Assembly: GCF_000517545.1 (NCBI RefSeq)
Contig: NZ_BAIV01000040.1
Location: 1-32,617 of the forward strand
From: Bacteroides reticulotermitis JCM 10512
GTDB taxonomy: Bacteria; Bacteroidota; Bacteroidia; Bacteroidales; Bacteroidaceae
DNA: 32,617 bases
Reading direction: 5' to 3'
Shown here: one piece after another, positions 7,803 to 17,750 of the stretch
Numbering within the stretch: the first letter of the stretch is position 1
Layout of the letters: every line of letters begins with the position of its first letter
The notes under the pieces: generated by a model
Seen by the model: the letters and a program-made list of their open reading frames with translations, nothing else
Databases searched by the model: none
Told to the model about the DNA's origin: nothing
Made by a program: the position numbers and the translations under genes

Positions 7803-8474
7803 TCAACTCTGTATAAACGCATAGATTACGATTCCGAATACGGTAAGCAATCCGGCATAGATCATTACTTCGGTCTGCTTCATCTCTGCCGGACGTTTCT
7901 GTTCCGGGACAGCAATGCGTTGGGAAAGTTTATGGAAGAGGAAGTAAAGCAATCCGCCACCTGCTCCGCCAACGATAGCACCCGCTAATAGATCGCCGGG
8001 ATAATGCAGCCCAAGATACAACCGCGTATAGGAATTGGTAAGTGCCCAAAGTACAATGAAAAGACTCAGCCAACGCTTACGGAACAGACAGATTAGAAAG
8101 ACGGCAAGTCCGAAAGAATTGGCAGCATGGCAGGACGGAAAGCCAAAGCCACCTCCGCGTTTTCCGTTAACAATATAAACAAGATCGCTTATCGGGTTTT
8201 CTAAATGTGATGGACGCAAACGGCCAATCAATGGACGGATGATGCTGTTGCACATTTGATCGGCGAATGTAATGGTAAGTGCTATGGCGACTATATAACA
8301 GAGAACGACCTTCCAGTGGAAGTTCTGAAACAGTATATATAAAATAGTAGCATACATGGGGACCCATATAACTTTACCTGTAAAGGCAGTCATGAAATAG
8401 TCCCAGAAAGGAGCGTGCATTCCATTGAAAAAGAGTAAAAGCTGTGTGTCTAATTCGGCAAGATAATCGATCAT
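7803..8474 (-). CDS. lpxF: PAP2-family membrane phosphatase, probable lipid A 4'-phosphatase
   Basis: A 223-residue polytopic inner-membrane protein of the PAP2 superfamily, with its active site expected on the periplasmic side. The three phosphatase motifs are visible: R80-x6-RP (RPLIGRLRP), PSCHAANS (113-120, PSCH replacing the usual PSGH) and SxxR(148-151)-x5-HYPGD (His157, Asp161). Several hydrophobic helices surround them. In B. thetaiotaomicron a PAP2 protein, recalled as BT1854 and near the leu genes, is the LpxF that removes the lipid A 4'-phosphate and gives resistance to cationic peptides. The matching neighbourhood suggests orthology. That assignment is from memory and other PAP2 substrates, such as undecaprenyl or phosphatidylglycerol phosphate, are possible. 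It follows the LtaS-like gene after 24 nt. Confidence 0.75.
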   Translation of the reverse strand: MIDYLAELDTQLLLFFNGMHAPFWDYFMTAFTGKVIWVPMYATILYILFQNFHWKVVLCYIVAIALTITFADQMCNSIIRPLIGRLRPSHLENPISDLVYIVNGKRGGGFGFPSCHAANSFGLAVFLICLFRKRWLSLFIVLWALTNSYTRLYLGLHYPGDLLAGAIVGGAGGGLLYFLFHKLSQRIAVPEQKRPAEMKQTEVMIYAGLLTVFGIVIYAFIQS

Positions 8475-8498
8475 GTGGGTATTGCTTAGAGGTTATTA

Positions 8499-10334
8499 TT
8501 ATCGCTTGGCAAGATCATCATACAATTTTTGTAAGTAGGCCTTTCCTCTTTCCAGATTGGCTCCTTTCTGTGTTCCTTTGTCTACTTGTACGGCTTTGGC
8601 GTCACAGTTGTAGACCAATTGGTTCTCCGGAGTTGCTATACCGAAAAGTGTAGGTTCGGTGAAATAAGCAAAATGGGGAGAAGCCGGGTTCAACATATTC
8701 TTGCTGAACGTGAAGTCGTCGTGTGGCAAACCCAACTGATAAAGTAAGGTAGCAGCGATATCGATCTGTGAGGCGTACACATCTACTTGTTTGGGTTCTT
8801 TCAAGGCACCACCGATTAGAACAAGCGGAATCGTATGTCCTTCCAACGGAGTCTCTACCGGATGCGGATAAGCCCCTAGGTGGTCGGGAACCAACACGAT
8901 CAACGTATTCTTCCATAAAGGAGTTTCTTTATAGCGCTCGACGAAATCGCCCACGCAACTATCGGCATAGGCAAAAGCATTCAGAATTTTATTATCCAAT
9001 CGGTGGAAAGGGACCTCGAACGGTTCGTGACTGCTCGAGGTCTGCACGATCTTGAAGAACGGTTGTTGCTGCTTCTCTTCCTTAAGATCTTTGATCAGGC
9101 GTTGGAAAAGATTGTGATCCGGAGCTCCCCATTTGCCCGTGCGTTCCGACATCGGGAAGTCCTTTTCCGAAATTATATTGCTGATCCCCGATGCAACCAG
9201 ATACGAACGCATATTCGTAAAGTCGGCATCCCCACCATAATAATATTGCAAATCATATCCTGCCTTTTTCAGGCTGCGAGGTATGGAAGGAAGGCTTTCG
9301 GTCTTTTCCGGATACTTCATGATGCTGGTACTGGGCTGTGCCGGATATCCGCTGATGATGGATACCAAACCACGGTCTGTGCGGAAACTGTTGGCGTAAA
9401 AGTTGGTAAACGAAACGCCTTCTTTGGCAAACTTATCCAGGTTAACCGCCACATTGGGTACTCCACCGAAACTCTCCATGAGGTGAGTCGAAAAACTTTC
9501 CAGAATGATGAAAAGGATATTAGGGCGTTCCGTGTTGAGCAACTGCGGAATGCTGTCAGACGGGTTGACCGGTTGGTCTATCATCTCGGTGAATAGCTTA
9601 TCCGCCTCTTCGGCAGCCATAAAACGGTATTGTTTGTCGAAATTGTTTTGATGAGTAGCCGAATACATGAAACTGAAAGCCGGATTAATGGCCGCATGAT
9701 TCAGCTGTTGATTCTCGCTGTAATAGACTTTGCTGAGATTCATTGTCGATACGGAAAATCCTCCGCGAATCGGAATAAACAGTAATCCCGTACAGAGCAA
9801 GAGCCCTAACGATACAGGTATTCGTTTATAAGGAATCTTTATAGGCGTTTTCTCACGAATTAACAGCCAATAGAAGAGCCCGTAAAGAATGGCGGCATAA
9901 ATCAGAATCGACAGAATACCCAATATCGTAAACCAGGTACTTACGCTTGCCATCGCATCTTTGGGGGAGGAGAAGAAGTAGAAGATAGGGGTTGCGTCTA
10001 AACGGAATCCCCAGAAACCATATAATCCCAAATCAACGACAAAGATACAGGACATCACAAATGCGATAAGTCCGAAATAGACTTGTCGGATGCGACGAAG
10101 TATTATAGAATCGCCCCAAGTGGAAGCGAGTAATAGAAGAGCGGGGATAATTGTAAGGTAGCCGGCTAAAGATAAATCCAACGGAAGCCCGTGCCACATC
10201 ACACTGAAATAGTCGCCTAGAGATATATTGGCATAAAGTTCATGGTAATAAACCATGAATATTGGTTTCTGAAATGCAAACAGGAGAACGAATAGGAAAT
10301 ACGTAGTCAGAAATTGTTGTAGTCTCTTCTTCAT
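8499..10334 (-). CDS. LtaS-like sulfatase-fold membrane transferase
   Basis: A 611-residue membrane enzyme of the alkaline-phosphatase/sulfatase superfamily. About five membrane helices (residues 9 to 200) precede an extracytoplasmic catalytic domain from about 270. Metal and catalytic residues match the lipoteichoic acid synthase layout: Glu279 in IILESFS, the nucleophile Thr319 in SFRTDRG, Trp402-Gly, His436 in SSSHEPF, and Asp484-His485 in LVPDHLG. Related enzymes transfer phosphoglycerol or phosphoethanolamine head groups, and the donor and acceptor here are unknown. The start is set at 10334 (MKKRLQQF) because the upstream ATG at 10367 lies within the -7 promoter box. It is the first gene of an operon with the lpxF-like phosphatase, hinting at joint remodelling of lipid A or envelope lipids. 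Confidence 0.85.
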   Translation of the reverse strand: MKKRLQQFLTTYFLFVLLFAFQKPIFMVYYHELYANISLGDYFSVMWHGLPLDLSLAGYLTIIPALLLLASTWGDSIILRRIRQVYFGLIAFVMSCIFVVDLGLYGFWGFRLDATPIFYFFSSPKDAMASVSTWFTILGILSILIYAAILYGLFYWLLIREKTPIKIPYKRIPVSLGLLLCTGLLFIPIRGGFSVSTMNLSKVYYSENQQLNHAAINPAFSFMYSATHQNNFDKQYRFMAAEEADKLFTEMIDQPVNPSDSIPQLLNTERPNILFIILESFSTHLMESFGGVPNVAVNLDKFAKEGVSFTNFYANSFRTDRGLVSIISGYPAQPSTSIMKYPEKTESLPSIPRSLKKAGYDLQYYYGGDADFTNMRSYLVASGISNIISEKDFPMSERTGKWGAPDHNLFQRLIKDLKEEKQQQPFFKIVQTSSSHEPFEVPFHRLDNKILNAFAYADSCVGDFVERYKETPLWKNTLIVLVPDHLGAYPHPVETPLEGHTIPLVLIGGALKEPKQVDVYASQIDIAATLLYQLGLPHDDFTFSKNMLNPASPHFAYFTEPTLFGIATPENQLVYNCDAKAVQVDKGTQKGANLERGKAYLQKLYDDLAKR

Positions 10335-10364
10335 ATCTATAAACTTAAAAAGATTGAACGGGCG

Positions 10365-10372
10365 CAAAGGTA
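10365..10372 (-). promoter_or_regulatory. -7 box for the LtaS-like/lpxF operon
   Basis: TACCTTTG on the minus strand is an exact match to TAnnTTTG. It places the transcript start near 10358, just upstream of the chosen ATG at 10334. No clear -33 TTTG was seen. It lies only 14 nt from the divergent cysK -7 box. Confidence 0.6.
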
Positions 10373-10386
10373 CGATTATATTTCTT

Positions 10387-10394
10387 TATCTTTG
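10387..10394 (+). promoter_or_regulatory. -7 box for cysK
   Basis: TATCTTTG matches TAnnTTTG exactly, 30 nt upstream of the cysK ATG. No good -33 box is present at the right distance. It is divergent from, and nearly overlaps, the minus-strand promoter. Confidence 0.6.
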
Positions 10395-10423
10395 CGCATC
10401 AACCTGATAAAACGAAGTAAACA

Positions 10424-11374
10424 ATGCCAAAAATAGCGAAGAAACTAACCGAACTTATCGGCCGGACTCCTCTAATGGAACTCTCGGGGTATAGCAGCAA
10501 ACATGGATTGCAGCGGAATATTGTAGCTAAGTTGGAATCCTTTAATCCGGCGGGAAGTGTCAAAGACCGCGTGGCACTTTCGATGATCGAAGATGCCGAG
10601 GTGCGTGGACTACTCAAACCCGGTGCAACGATTATCGAACCGACTAGTGGAAATACAGGAGTCGGATTGGCTATGGTGGCTACCATTAAGGGGTATCGGC
10701 TTATTCTCACCATGCCTGAGACTATGAGTCTGGAACGGCGTAACCTGCTGAAAGCACTTGGTGCCGAGATTGTTCTGACGGATGGGCTGGGAGGTATGGC
10801 TGCTTCAATTGCCAAAGCGCGGGATTTATGTGATACAATCCCCGGTTCGGTTATCTTGCAGCAGTTTGAGAATCCGGCTAACGTGCAAATACACGAACAC
10901 ACTACCGGCGAAGAAATCTGGAATGACACAAATGGGCAAGTGGCTGTTTTTGTTGCCGGAGTTGGTACAGGAGGAACTATTTGTGGAGTGGCTCGTGCTT
11001 TGAAAAAACACAACCCGAATGTGTATATAGTCGCAGTGGAACCAGCCGCTTCACCGGTTTTGGCCGGAGGAGAAGCAGCTCCGCATCGCATTCAAGGAAT
11101 TGGAGCTAACTTTGTTCCCAAACTATACGATGCTTCTGTTGTGGACGAAGTGATTGGAGTTCCTGATAATGAAGCTATTCGGGCAGGTCGTGAATTGACC
11201 TTTTCAGAAGGACTGCTGGCGGGTATTTCATCCGGTGCCGCGGTCTATGCCGCAAGGCTTTTGGCTGAGCGTCCTGAGTTCAAAGACAAAATGATTGTAA
11301 CCTTGTTGCCCGATACCGGAGAGCGGTATTTGTCGACCGAGTTATATGCATTCGACGCTTATCCGTTGGATTAG
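10424..11374 (+). CDS. cysK: cysteine synthase A (O-acetylserine sulfhydrylase)
   Basis: Pyridoxal-phosphate enzyme that makes cysteine from O-acetylserine and sulfide. It has 316 residues, normal for CysK. The PLP-binding lysine is Lys47 in NPAGSVKDR. The substrate loop TSGNTG is at 74-79, and the phosphate-binding GTGGT loop and SSGAA motif follow. It is cytoplasmic. It is monocistronic or weakly linked to the TPR gene downstream. The promoter is divergent from the envelope operon. No cysteine-dependent leader structure was seen. Confidence 0.94.
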   Translation: MPKIAKKLTELIGRTPLMELSGYSSKHGLQRNIVAKLESFNPAGSVKDRVALSMIEDAEVRGLLKPGATIIEPTSGNTGVGLAMVATIKGYRLILTMPETMSLERRNLLKALGAEIVLTDGLGGMAASIAKARDLCDTIPGSVILQQFENPANVQIHEHTTGEEIWNDTNGQVAVFVAGVGTGGTICGVARALKKHNPNVYIVAVEPAASPVLAGGEAAPHRIQGIGANFVPKLYDASVVDEVIGVPDNEAIRAGRELTFSEGLLAGISSGAAVYAARLLAERPEFKDKMIVTLLPDTGERYLSTELYAFDAYPLD

Positions 11375-11447
11375 CACAGCCGTTCTTGCCGCTTTTCAAG
11401 CAAGGGCAAGCGTGGAAAGAGATTACTTTTAAATACATTTCAAGATT

Positions 11448-12362
11448 ATGATAAGAGTATCGTACAGTAAAAATGATGTTATGCTTCCGCTTAGCGGGGA
11501 GATATGTGAAAAAGGGCAGTTTACTTTAGGCAGAAAACTACGTAAAAGTGCGCTTGCTTATGTGCTTTTTCTTCTTTTACCCTCTTCTTTATGCGCACAA
11601 ACCTATCAGGAATTGGCTGAGAAAGCCGTAGAATCTATTGAGAAAGATAGCTTGCAACAAGCTGAAAATCTCTTGCTTCAAGCGTTGAAGTTGGAACCTA
11701 ACAATGCGAAGAATACGTTCCTTTTTTCTAACCTGGGATTGGTTCAGCGTCGCTTGGGAGAGCTTGATAAAGCGTTGGATTCTTATTCTTATGCTTTGAA
11801 CTTCGCCCCGAAGGCTGTTCCTATCTTACTCGACCGTGCGGCTATTTATCTGGAAGTCGGAAATCTTGATCGGGCGTATGCAGATTATTGCCTGGTGCTT
11901 GATGAAGATAAACAGAACCAAGAGGCTTTGCTATACAGAGCCTATATCTATGTGATGCGGCGCGATTATTCCGCTGCTCGAATCGATTACAATCGCTTGT
12001 TGGAACTGGATCCGCAGAGTTATAGCGGACGTCTTGGCTTGGCTACGCTTGAGCAGAAGGACGGGAAGTTTCGTGAAGCTTTGGATATACTGAACAAAAT
12101 GGTTGTTCAATCGCCCGAAGATCCTACTCTTTATGTTGCCCGTGCCAATGTAGAGCATGATATGCAGTACGATGATCTGGCGTTGGTCGATCTGGAAGAA
12201 GCGGTTCGTTTAAACCCTTCGTTAGTTGAAGCTTATTTATTGCGTGGCAATATCTATTTGGCTCAGAAGAAGAAATCTTTGGCAAAAGCTGATTTTGAGA
12301 AAGCTTTATCGCTAGGAGTCCCATCAGCCGATTTACACGAACTTCTCCGACAATGTAAATAA
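11448..12362 (+). CDS. secreted tetratricopeptide-repeat protein
   Basis: A 304-residue protein made mainly of TPR units. A basic stretch (RKLRK) and a hydrophobic helix ending at SSLCAQ (about residues 29-51) form a signal peptide with an unusually long preceding region. The true start may therefore lie downstream of 11448, for example at the ATG at 11481, though no Met lies close to the helix. From about residue 52 onward at least six helix-turn-helix repeats carry the usual TPR spacing of small and aromatic residues, such as LDKALDSYSYALNFAP and YDDLALVDLEEAVRLNP. It probably acts as a periplasmic scaffold, with unknown partners. A weak -7 box (TACTTTTA, 11424-11431) lies upstream and a hairpin terminator follows. 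Confidence 0.8.
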   Translation: MIRVSYSKNDVMLPLSGEICEKGQFTLGRKLRKSALAYVLFLLLPSSLCAQTYQELAEKAVESIEKDSLQQAENLLLQALKLEPNNAKNTFLFSNLGLVQRRLGELDKALDSYSYALNFAPKAVPILLDRAAIYLEVGNLDRAYADYCLVLDEDKQNQEALLYRAYIYVMRRDYSAARIDYNRLLELDPQSYSGRLGLATLEQKDGKFREALDILNKMVVQSPEDPTLYVARANVEHDMQYDDLALVDLEEAVRLNPSLVEAYLLRGNIYLAQKKKSLAKADFEKALSLGVPSADLHELLRQCK

Positions 12363-12432
12363 GGAAATACCGTAAAAAAAGACGTCTTTCGGATTTGAGA
12401 ATCTTGTTCAGACGATCATTATACCTGTATTC

Positions 12433-12470
12433 AAAAAGATAGATTGCTTCTTGCAAATCTATCTTTTTGT
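12433..12470 (+). terminator. terminator after the TPR gene
   Basis: A 13-bp perfect stem (AAAAAGATAGATT 12433-12445 with its complement 12456-12468), extended by GC/GC inside, has a five-base loop. The T run is part of the 3' arm. It lies 70 nt after the TPR stop. Confidence 0.75.
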
Positions 12471-13054
12471 GCAAGATAAAAATCCTTTTGTAATGTGTCT
12501 CAGCATCCTGTTATTTGTAATAGTTCTAAGTATTGGCCCTGTTCTCGCGTGATTGCTAAACAAAAAACAGGTTGGGTACCGGTTTGCGACGGATAAAAAA
12601 CAATCGAACGTTTGTCGCTGTGCCTATATTAACGCCGTTAAACTGTCTTGATTGTCTTTTTGTTTAGAATGACTCGTCTGCTTATGCCTGAATAGTTGTT
12701 TTATGTCTATGCTATTGCCGAATTTAGTAAGGTACTGTTTCTATTTGCTACAAATGAGACCCTGTTTATTTGTTTGGTAGCTGTTTTGGCTAGTCTCTAT
12801 AATCATAAAGCTCTTTTTTACTTGTTTTATTTGAGATATACTTGTTTCTGCTGTCTTTCTTGAAAACACTTTTAGTTCCCTATATATATAATGTATAGGA
12901 AGTGTAATCTTGTAGATGCTGATTTTTTGTTGTATTTCCACTCTCAGCATAAAAAGGGGGATAGATATAGATGGTAGGAACCTTCGTCTGACAATTTGTA
13001 TTTCGCATACTCCACTCCTCTGGAGCAGATAAATGCATAATTACTTTGCTTTAT
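12471..13054. other. intergenic region, no gene seen
   Basis: About 580 bases of AT-rich sequence between the TPR terminator and the 3' end of recQ. No ORF with a recognisable protein, no strong promoter and no RNA-like structure was found. A short hairpin (CTCCA with TGGAG around 13012-13027) lies near the recQ end. Confidence 0.5.
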
Positions 13055-14862
13055 CTATACAAACTGCCGAATGAGAGATACGAACTCTTTGCCGTACTTT
13101 TTTCTTTTGTACTCTCCAATCCCGCTGATTTCGCCAAATGCTTCGATAGTCGTAGGGAGCGCAGCGCAGAGCAAATGCAAAACCTTATCGGGTAAAACGA
13201 TATAAGGCGGAATTCCCTCTTGGTTGGCCAGTGATGTCCGGAGTCCGCGTAGGGCTTCAAACAGCTCTTCACTTTCTGTTCCCGGCAGGCCGAGTGGCAG
13301 CTCTTTGGGTATCGCTTTCTTTTTAGTTTTCCCTTTACTTGCCGCAACGGGCTCTTCCCGGTGGATAACTACAAGTGTGGCTTTTCCTTTTCCGAAGAGA
13401 ATATCCTTTCCGCTTTCCGTTATTTTCAGGTGATTGTTTTCATTGTATGCAATTTCAAAATAGCCTAAATGGAGCATTTGCAGTAGATAATCGTGCCAAT
13501 CCCGTGGGGGAATATCTCTTCCTACTCCGAAGGTTTTCAGTTCCTGATAACCTTTCCCGGTGATCTCGGCTGAATAGCTACCGCGTAGGATGTCGATTAG
13601 CGCTCTTGTTCCGATTTGTTGCTCGGTGCGGACAATTGCACTTAAAGCTTTTTGTACAATGACTGTACCGTCAAACCGGCTGGGTGGATTTTTGCATACA
13701 TCGCAGTTACCGCAATCTTTCGTACTTATTTCGCCAAAGTAACTCAGCAATATTCTTCGACGGCAAATATCGGCTTCGGCATACTGCTGCATGCGCTGCA
13801 ACTTTTCTAAATTGCTACTTTGCTGGCCGCTTTCTTTGGCAAAGTTGGTCAATAAAATGAGGTCGCCCAACGAGTAAAAAAGTATGGTATCACTCGGTAA
13901 ACCATCACGTCCTGCCCGCCCTATTTCCTGATAAAACTCTCCATGCTCTTCGGCATATTGTAGTGAATTACCCATCGAACATTCGACTTGTCTATTCCCA
14001 TGCCAAAAGCGATCGTGGCGCAAACAATCTGGATGCGGTCATTGATGAAATCATCCTGAGTCTCGTTACGCTGTTGAGCCGATAGCCCCGCATGATATAC
14101 ACCGCATTGAATGCCCTGCTTCTGTAGCATTTGCGCTACCGCTTCCGTCTTATTTCGACTCATGCAATAGATGATGCCGCTTTCTCCTGCATGACGGCGG
14201 ACAAACTCTCCAATCGATTTGTTCTTCTCTTTGGCTTGGTGTCCGCGTCTTACCGTCAAGCTGATATTCGGCCGGTCGAAAGACGATATGAATATTTGGG
14301 GATCATCCATATGTAGCTGACGGATAATATCTTCCCGCGTAATTTTATCAGCAGTAGCTGTTAACGCGATGATGGGGATCTTGGGGAATTGTTGGTGCAA
14401 AACACCCATTTGGGTGTATTCCGGGCGAAAGTCATGTCCCCATTGCGAGATGCAGTGCGCTTCATCAATAGCGAACAAAGAGATATGCATATCACGTAGC
14501 AGATAATCGATTTCGGCAAGTAACCGTTCGGGCGAGATATAAAGCAATTTTAGTTTTCCGTCAACACAGGCTCGACGGATATTCGCATTTTCTGTTTCAT
14601 CGTTACTGCTGTTCAAAGCGGCTGCTTCAATGCCGTTGGAACGTAAAGATTCAACCTGATCTTTCATCAATGAAATGAGTGGAGAAACTATCACAGCCGT
14701 ACCTTCCAAAAGTAGAGCCGGAAGTTGATAACAAATCGATTTTCCTCCTCCGGTAGGCATTAAAACCAGCGCATCTTTTTTATCAATTATGCGCTGGATG
14801 ATTTCTTCTTGTAAAGGGCGAAATTGTTCGTAACCGAAATATGTTTTTAACGTTTGTAGCAT
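13055..14862 (-). pseudogene. recQ: ATP-dependent DNA helicase RecQ, frameshifted
   Basis: A 3'-5' DNA helicase of recombination and fork repair. The 5' part (14862 to 13921) carries the Walker A motif PTGGGKSICYQLP, the DEAH box (FAIDEAHCISQWG), TATA and the start of motif VI. It then ends in a premature stop after MESFIRK. The 3' part continues in another frame with QEIGRAGRDG, the zinc-binding cysteines of the RQC region (CRRR...CGNCDVC) and a C-terminal HRDC domain. Adding one T to the TTTT run (plus-strand AAAA, 13933-13936) restores ESFYQEIGRAGRDG and one continuous RecQ of normal size. The ATG at 14862 is preferred over 14880, which lies at the predicted transcript start. The break is either a sequencing error or a true null. 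Confidence 0.85.
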
Positions 14863-14888
14863 AAGTAATACTTGTTTCAACTGGTTTG

Positions 14889-14896
14889 CAAAGGTA
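14889..14896 (-). promoter_or_regulatory. -7 box for recQ
   Basis: TACCTTTG on the minus strand matches TAnnTTTG exactly. Transcription would start near 14882, which favours the ATG at 14862. No convincing -33 TTTG is seen. Confidence 0.55.
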
Positions 14897-15133
14897 CACT
14901 ATTTCTTTAGGATTCTTTGTGTAGATTCGATTTCTAATGACAGATTATTTCGGGAAGAGTTAAAGTTTCTTATTATTTGCCCTTGATGCTTCTATTTCAA
15001 GGTTTTTGATTGTTTTTATAGAAAAAATATCCACCAAAAAGTTGTGGATTTAAAAAAAAAGCGAGACATTTGTGACATCTAGCGTTGTGAATAACAACCG
15101 TTATTTATAAACAAACCCTAACCAGTTAATTCA

Positions 15134-15598
15134 ATGAGTGATTTAGAGAACAAAAAGGCGGAGGAAACTCCCAAAAAACGCCCTTACAATTTAAGGGAGA
15201 AGAAAGACAAGAAGGCTGCTTATCGGTCTTTGATCAGACCAGAACTGGCAGATGAGTTGTATGATAAGATTCTGAACATCGTTGTTGTTCAGAAGAAGTA
15301 CAAAGATCCGGATTATTCAGCTAAAGATTTGGCTAAAGAGTTGAAGACAAACACTCGTTACCTGTCTGCAGTTGTAAACTCTCGTTTTGGTATGAACTAT
15401 TCTTGTTTGTTGAATGAATACAGAGTAAAAGATGCTTTGCATTTATTGACTGATAAGAGATATGCCGATAAGAATGTTGAGGAAATAAGTGCAATGGTTG
15501 GCTTTGCAAATCGTCAATCTTTTTACGCTGCATTTTACAAAAATGTAGGTGAAACACCTAACGGATATCGTAAGAAACACGCAGATAGCAAAAAGTAA
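15134..15598 (+). CDS. AraC-type helix-turn-helix protein without sensor domain
   Basis: A 154-residue DNA-binding protein. The first 35 residues are strongly charged and Lys/Glu-rich with no signal peptide. Residues about 60-150 form an AraC/XylS-type double helix-turn-helix: SAKDLAKELKTNTRYLSAVV for the first and VEEISAMVGFANRQSFYAAF for the second, followed by GETPNGYRKKH. The usual N-terminal ligand-binding domain is absent. It is presumably a transcription factor that acts constitutively or with a partner, and its targets are unknown. It has a 253-nt upstream region with small hairpins (TCCAC/GTGGA near 15032, GTTGT/ACAAC at 15084-15098) and its own terminator, so it is a single-gene unit. 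Confidence 0.82.
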   Translation: MSDLENKKAEETPKKRPYNLREKKDKKAAYRSLIRPELADELYDKILNIVVVQKKYKDPDYSAKDLAKELKTNTRYLSAVVNSRFGMNYSCLLNEYRVKDALHLLTDKRYADKNVEEISAMVGFANRQSFYAAFYKNVGETPNGYRKKHADSKK

Positions 15599-15620
15599 TT
15601 GCGGTTTCTGAATATGGAAC

Positions 15621-15667
15621 AAAAGGAATTACCTCCGACTCACGAGTTGGCAGATAATTCCTTTTCT
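15621..15667 (+). terminator. terminator after the AraC-type gene
   Basis: AAAAGGAATTA (15621-15631) pairs perfectly with 15655-15665, with a second inner stem (CCGACT with AGTTGG). The T run lies in the 3' arm. Confidence 0.8.
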
Positions 15668-15695
15668 CGTTTAATTTAACTAAGCACTAATTATC

Positions 15696-17743
15696 ATGAA
15701 AAAATATGCAATTTCAATGGCGATAACCGCTACGCTATTAATCTCATGCGGTGGAGCCAAAACAACAACTGCCGAGGCAGATAAATTCGATTATACAGTG
15801 GAACAATTTGCTGATTTACAATTATTGCGTTATCGGGTTCCCGGTTTTGAGGAACTGTCGCTACAACAAAAAGAACTTGTTTATTACCTAACTGAAGCAG
15901 CACTCCAAGGGCGAGATATTCTGTTTGATCAAAACGGAAAGTACAATTTGCGAATTCGCCGTATGCTTGAAGCCGTATACACAAACTACCAAGGTGATAA
16001 AACAACACCCGATTTTAAAAATATGGAAATCTACCTGAAACGGGTGTGGTTTTCCAATGGCATTCATCATCACTACGGCTCAGAGAAGTTTGTACCTGCA
16101 TTTACGCAGGAGTTCTTGAAGCAAGCTGTGTTGAGTATAGATGCTGCCAAATTGCCGTTAGCCGAAGGACAAACGGCTGCACAATTGTGCAATGACGTAT
16201 TTCCTATTATCTTCGATTCGAAAATAATGACGAAGCGTGTCAACCAGGCCGATGGTGAAGATCTGGTACTTACTTCTGCCTGTAACTATTACGATGGGGT
16301 GACGCAGAAAGAGGCAGAAGACTTTTATGCTTCGATGAAAGATCCCAAAGACGAAACTCCGATTTCTTACGGACTTAATAGCCGGTTGGTGAAAGAAGAT
16401 GGTAAGGTACAGGAAAAAGTATGGAAAGTAGGCGGGCTTTATACACAAGCCATTGAGAAGATCGTCTATTGGCTGAAAAAAGCAGAAGGAGTTGCCGAGA
16501 ACGATGCTCAAAAAGCGGTTATTAGTAAGCTAATTGCGTTTTATGAGTCCGGTAGTCTGAAAGATTATGATGAGTATTCAATCCTATGGGTGAAAGATCT
16601 TAATTCCAGAATAGACTTTGTGAATGGTTTTACCGAAAGCTATGGTGACCCGCTCGGAATGAAAGCGAGTTGGGAGTCGTTGGTGAACTTCAAGGATTTG
16701 GAAGCGACCCATCGTACCGAAGTCATTAGTAGCAATGCACAATGGTTTGAAGATCATTCTCCGGTAGATAAACAATATAAAAAAGAAATAGTAAAGGGCG
16801 TATCGGCCAAAGTGATTACAGCGGCCATTCTGGCTGGCGATTTATATCCGGCTACGGCAATTGGTATTAATCTGCCGAATGCTAACTGGATTCGTGCCCA
16901 TCATGGTTCTAAGTCCGTGACTATTGGAAACATCACCGATGCTACAACAAGGCTGCTCACGGTAATGGTTTTAATGAAGAATTTGTTTACAACGATACCG
17001 AGAAGCAACGTATTGATAAGTATGGGGATCTGACAGGAGAACTACATACCGACCTCCACGAATGTTTAGGACATGGTTCCGGTAAACTGCTTCCGGGTGT
17101 TGACCCCGATGCTTTGAAAGCATACGGATCGACCATCGAAGAAGCTCGTGCCGACTTGTTTGGATTATATTATGTTGCCGACCCTAAATTGGTGGAGTTA
17201 AAGCTAGTGCCGGATGGTGAAGCGTATAAAGCAGAATATTATACTTTCTTGATGAACGGATTGATGACACAACTGGTACGTATCGAACCGGGCAATGTGA
17301 TCGAAGAAGCTCATATGCGTAACCGTCAACTTATCGCCCGTTGGGTCTTCGAAAAAGGTGCCAAAGACAAAGTTGTGGAACTGGTTAAGAAGGATGGAAA
17401 GACTTATGTTGTTGTCAATGATTATCTGAAACTTCGTCAGCTTTTTGGTGATTTATTGGCTGAAATACAGCGTATTAGGTCGACTGGTGATTTCGAGGCT
17501 GCTCGGACTTTGGTTGAAAGCTATGCTGTGAAAGTTGATCCGGTTCTACATACCGAAATACTGACGCGTTATAAGAAATTGAATCTTGCTCCTTACAAAG
17601 GATTTGTTAATCCGAAGTATGAATTAGTTACAGATCAAAGTGGAAAGATTACCGATGTAACTGTGACTTATAATGAAGGTTATGCCGATCAGATGTTGCG
17701 TTATAGCAAAGACTATTCGGTATTGCCTTCTATAAATAAATAA
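15696..17743 (+). pseudogene. dipeptidyl peptidase III (M49) lipoprotein, frameshifted
   Basis: Zinc peptidase that releases dipeptides from the N-terminus of peptides. It opens with a lipoprotein signal (TLLISCGG, lipid Cys near residue 19). The first ORF runs 15696-17033 and turns to an unrelated tail after NITDA. One missing T after 16943 (GCT-AC instead of GCT-TAC) explains this: adding it restores NITDAYNKAAHGNG. The frame then continues through the M49 zinc motif HECLGH (from 17057) and the second motif EEARAD to 17743. The repaired protein would have about 682 residues, close to the B. thetaiotaomicron enzyme of about 675. All active-site motifs are intact in the second frame, so only the indel breaks the gene. 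Confidence 0.87.
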
Positions 17744-17750
17744 ACGAAAA

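Noticed and set aside
11385..11410. Hairpin CTTGCC/GGCAAG after cysK as a terminator
   Set aside because: The stem is only 6 bp and no T run follows.
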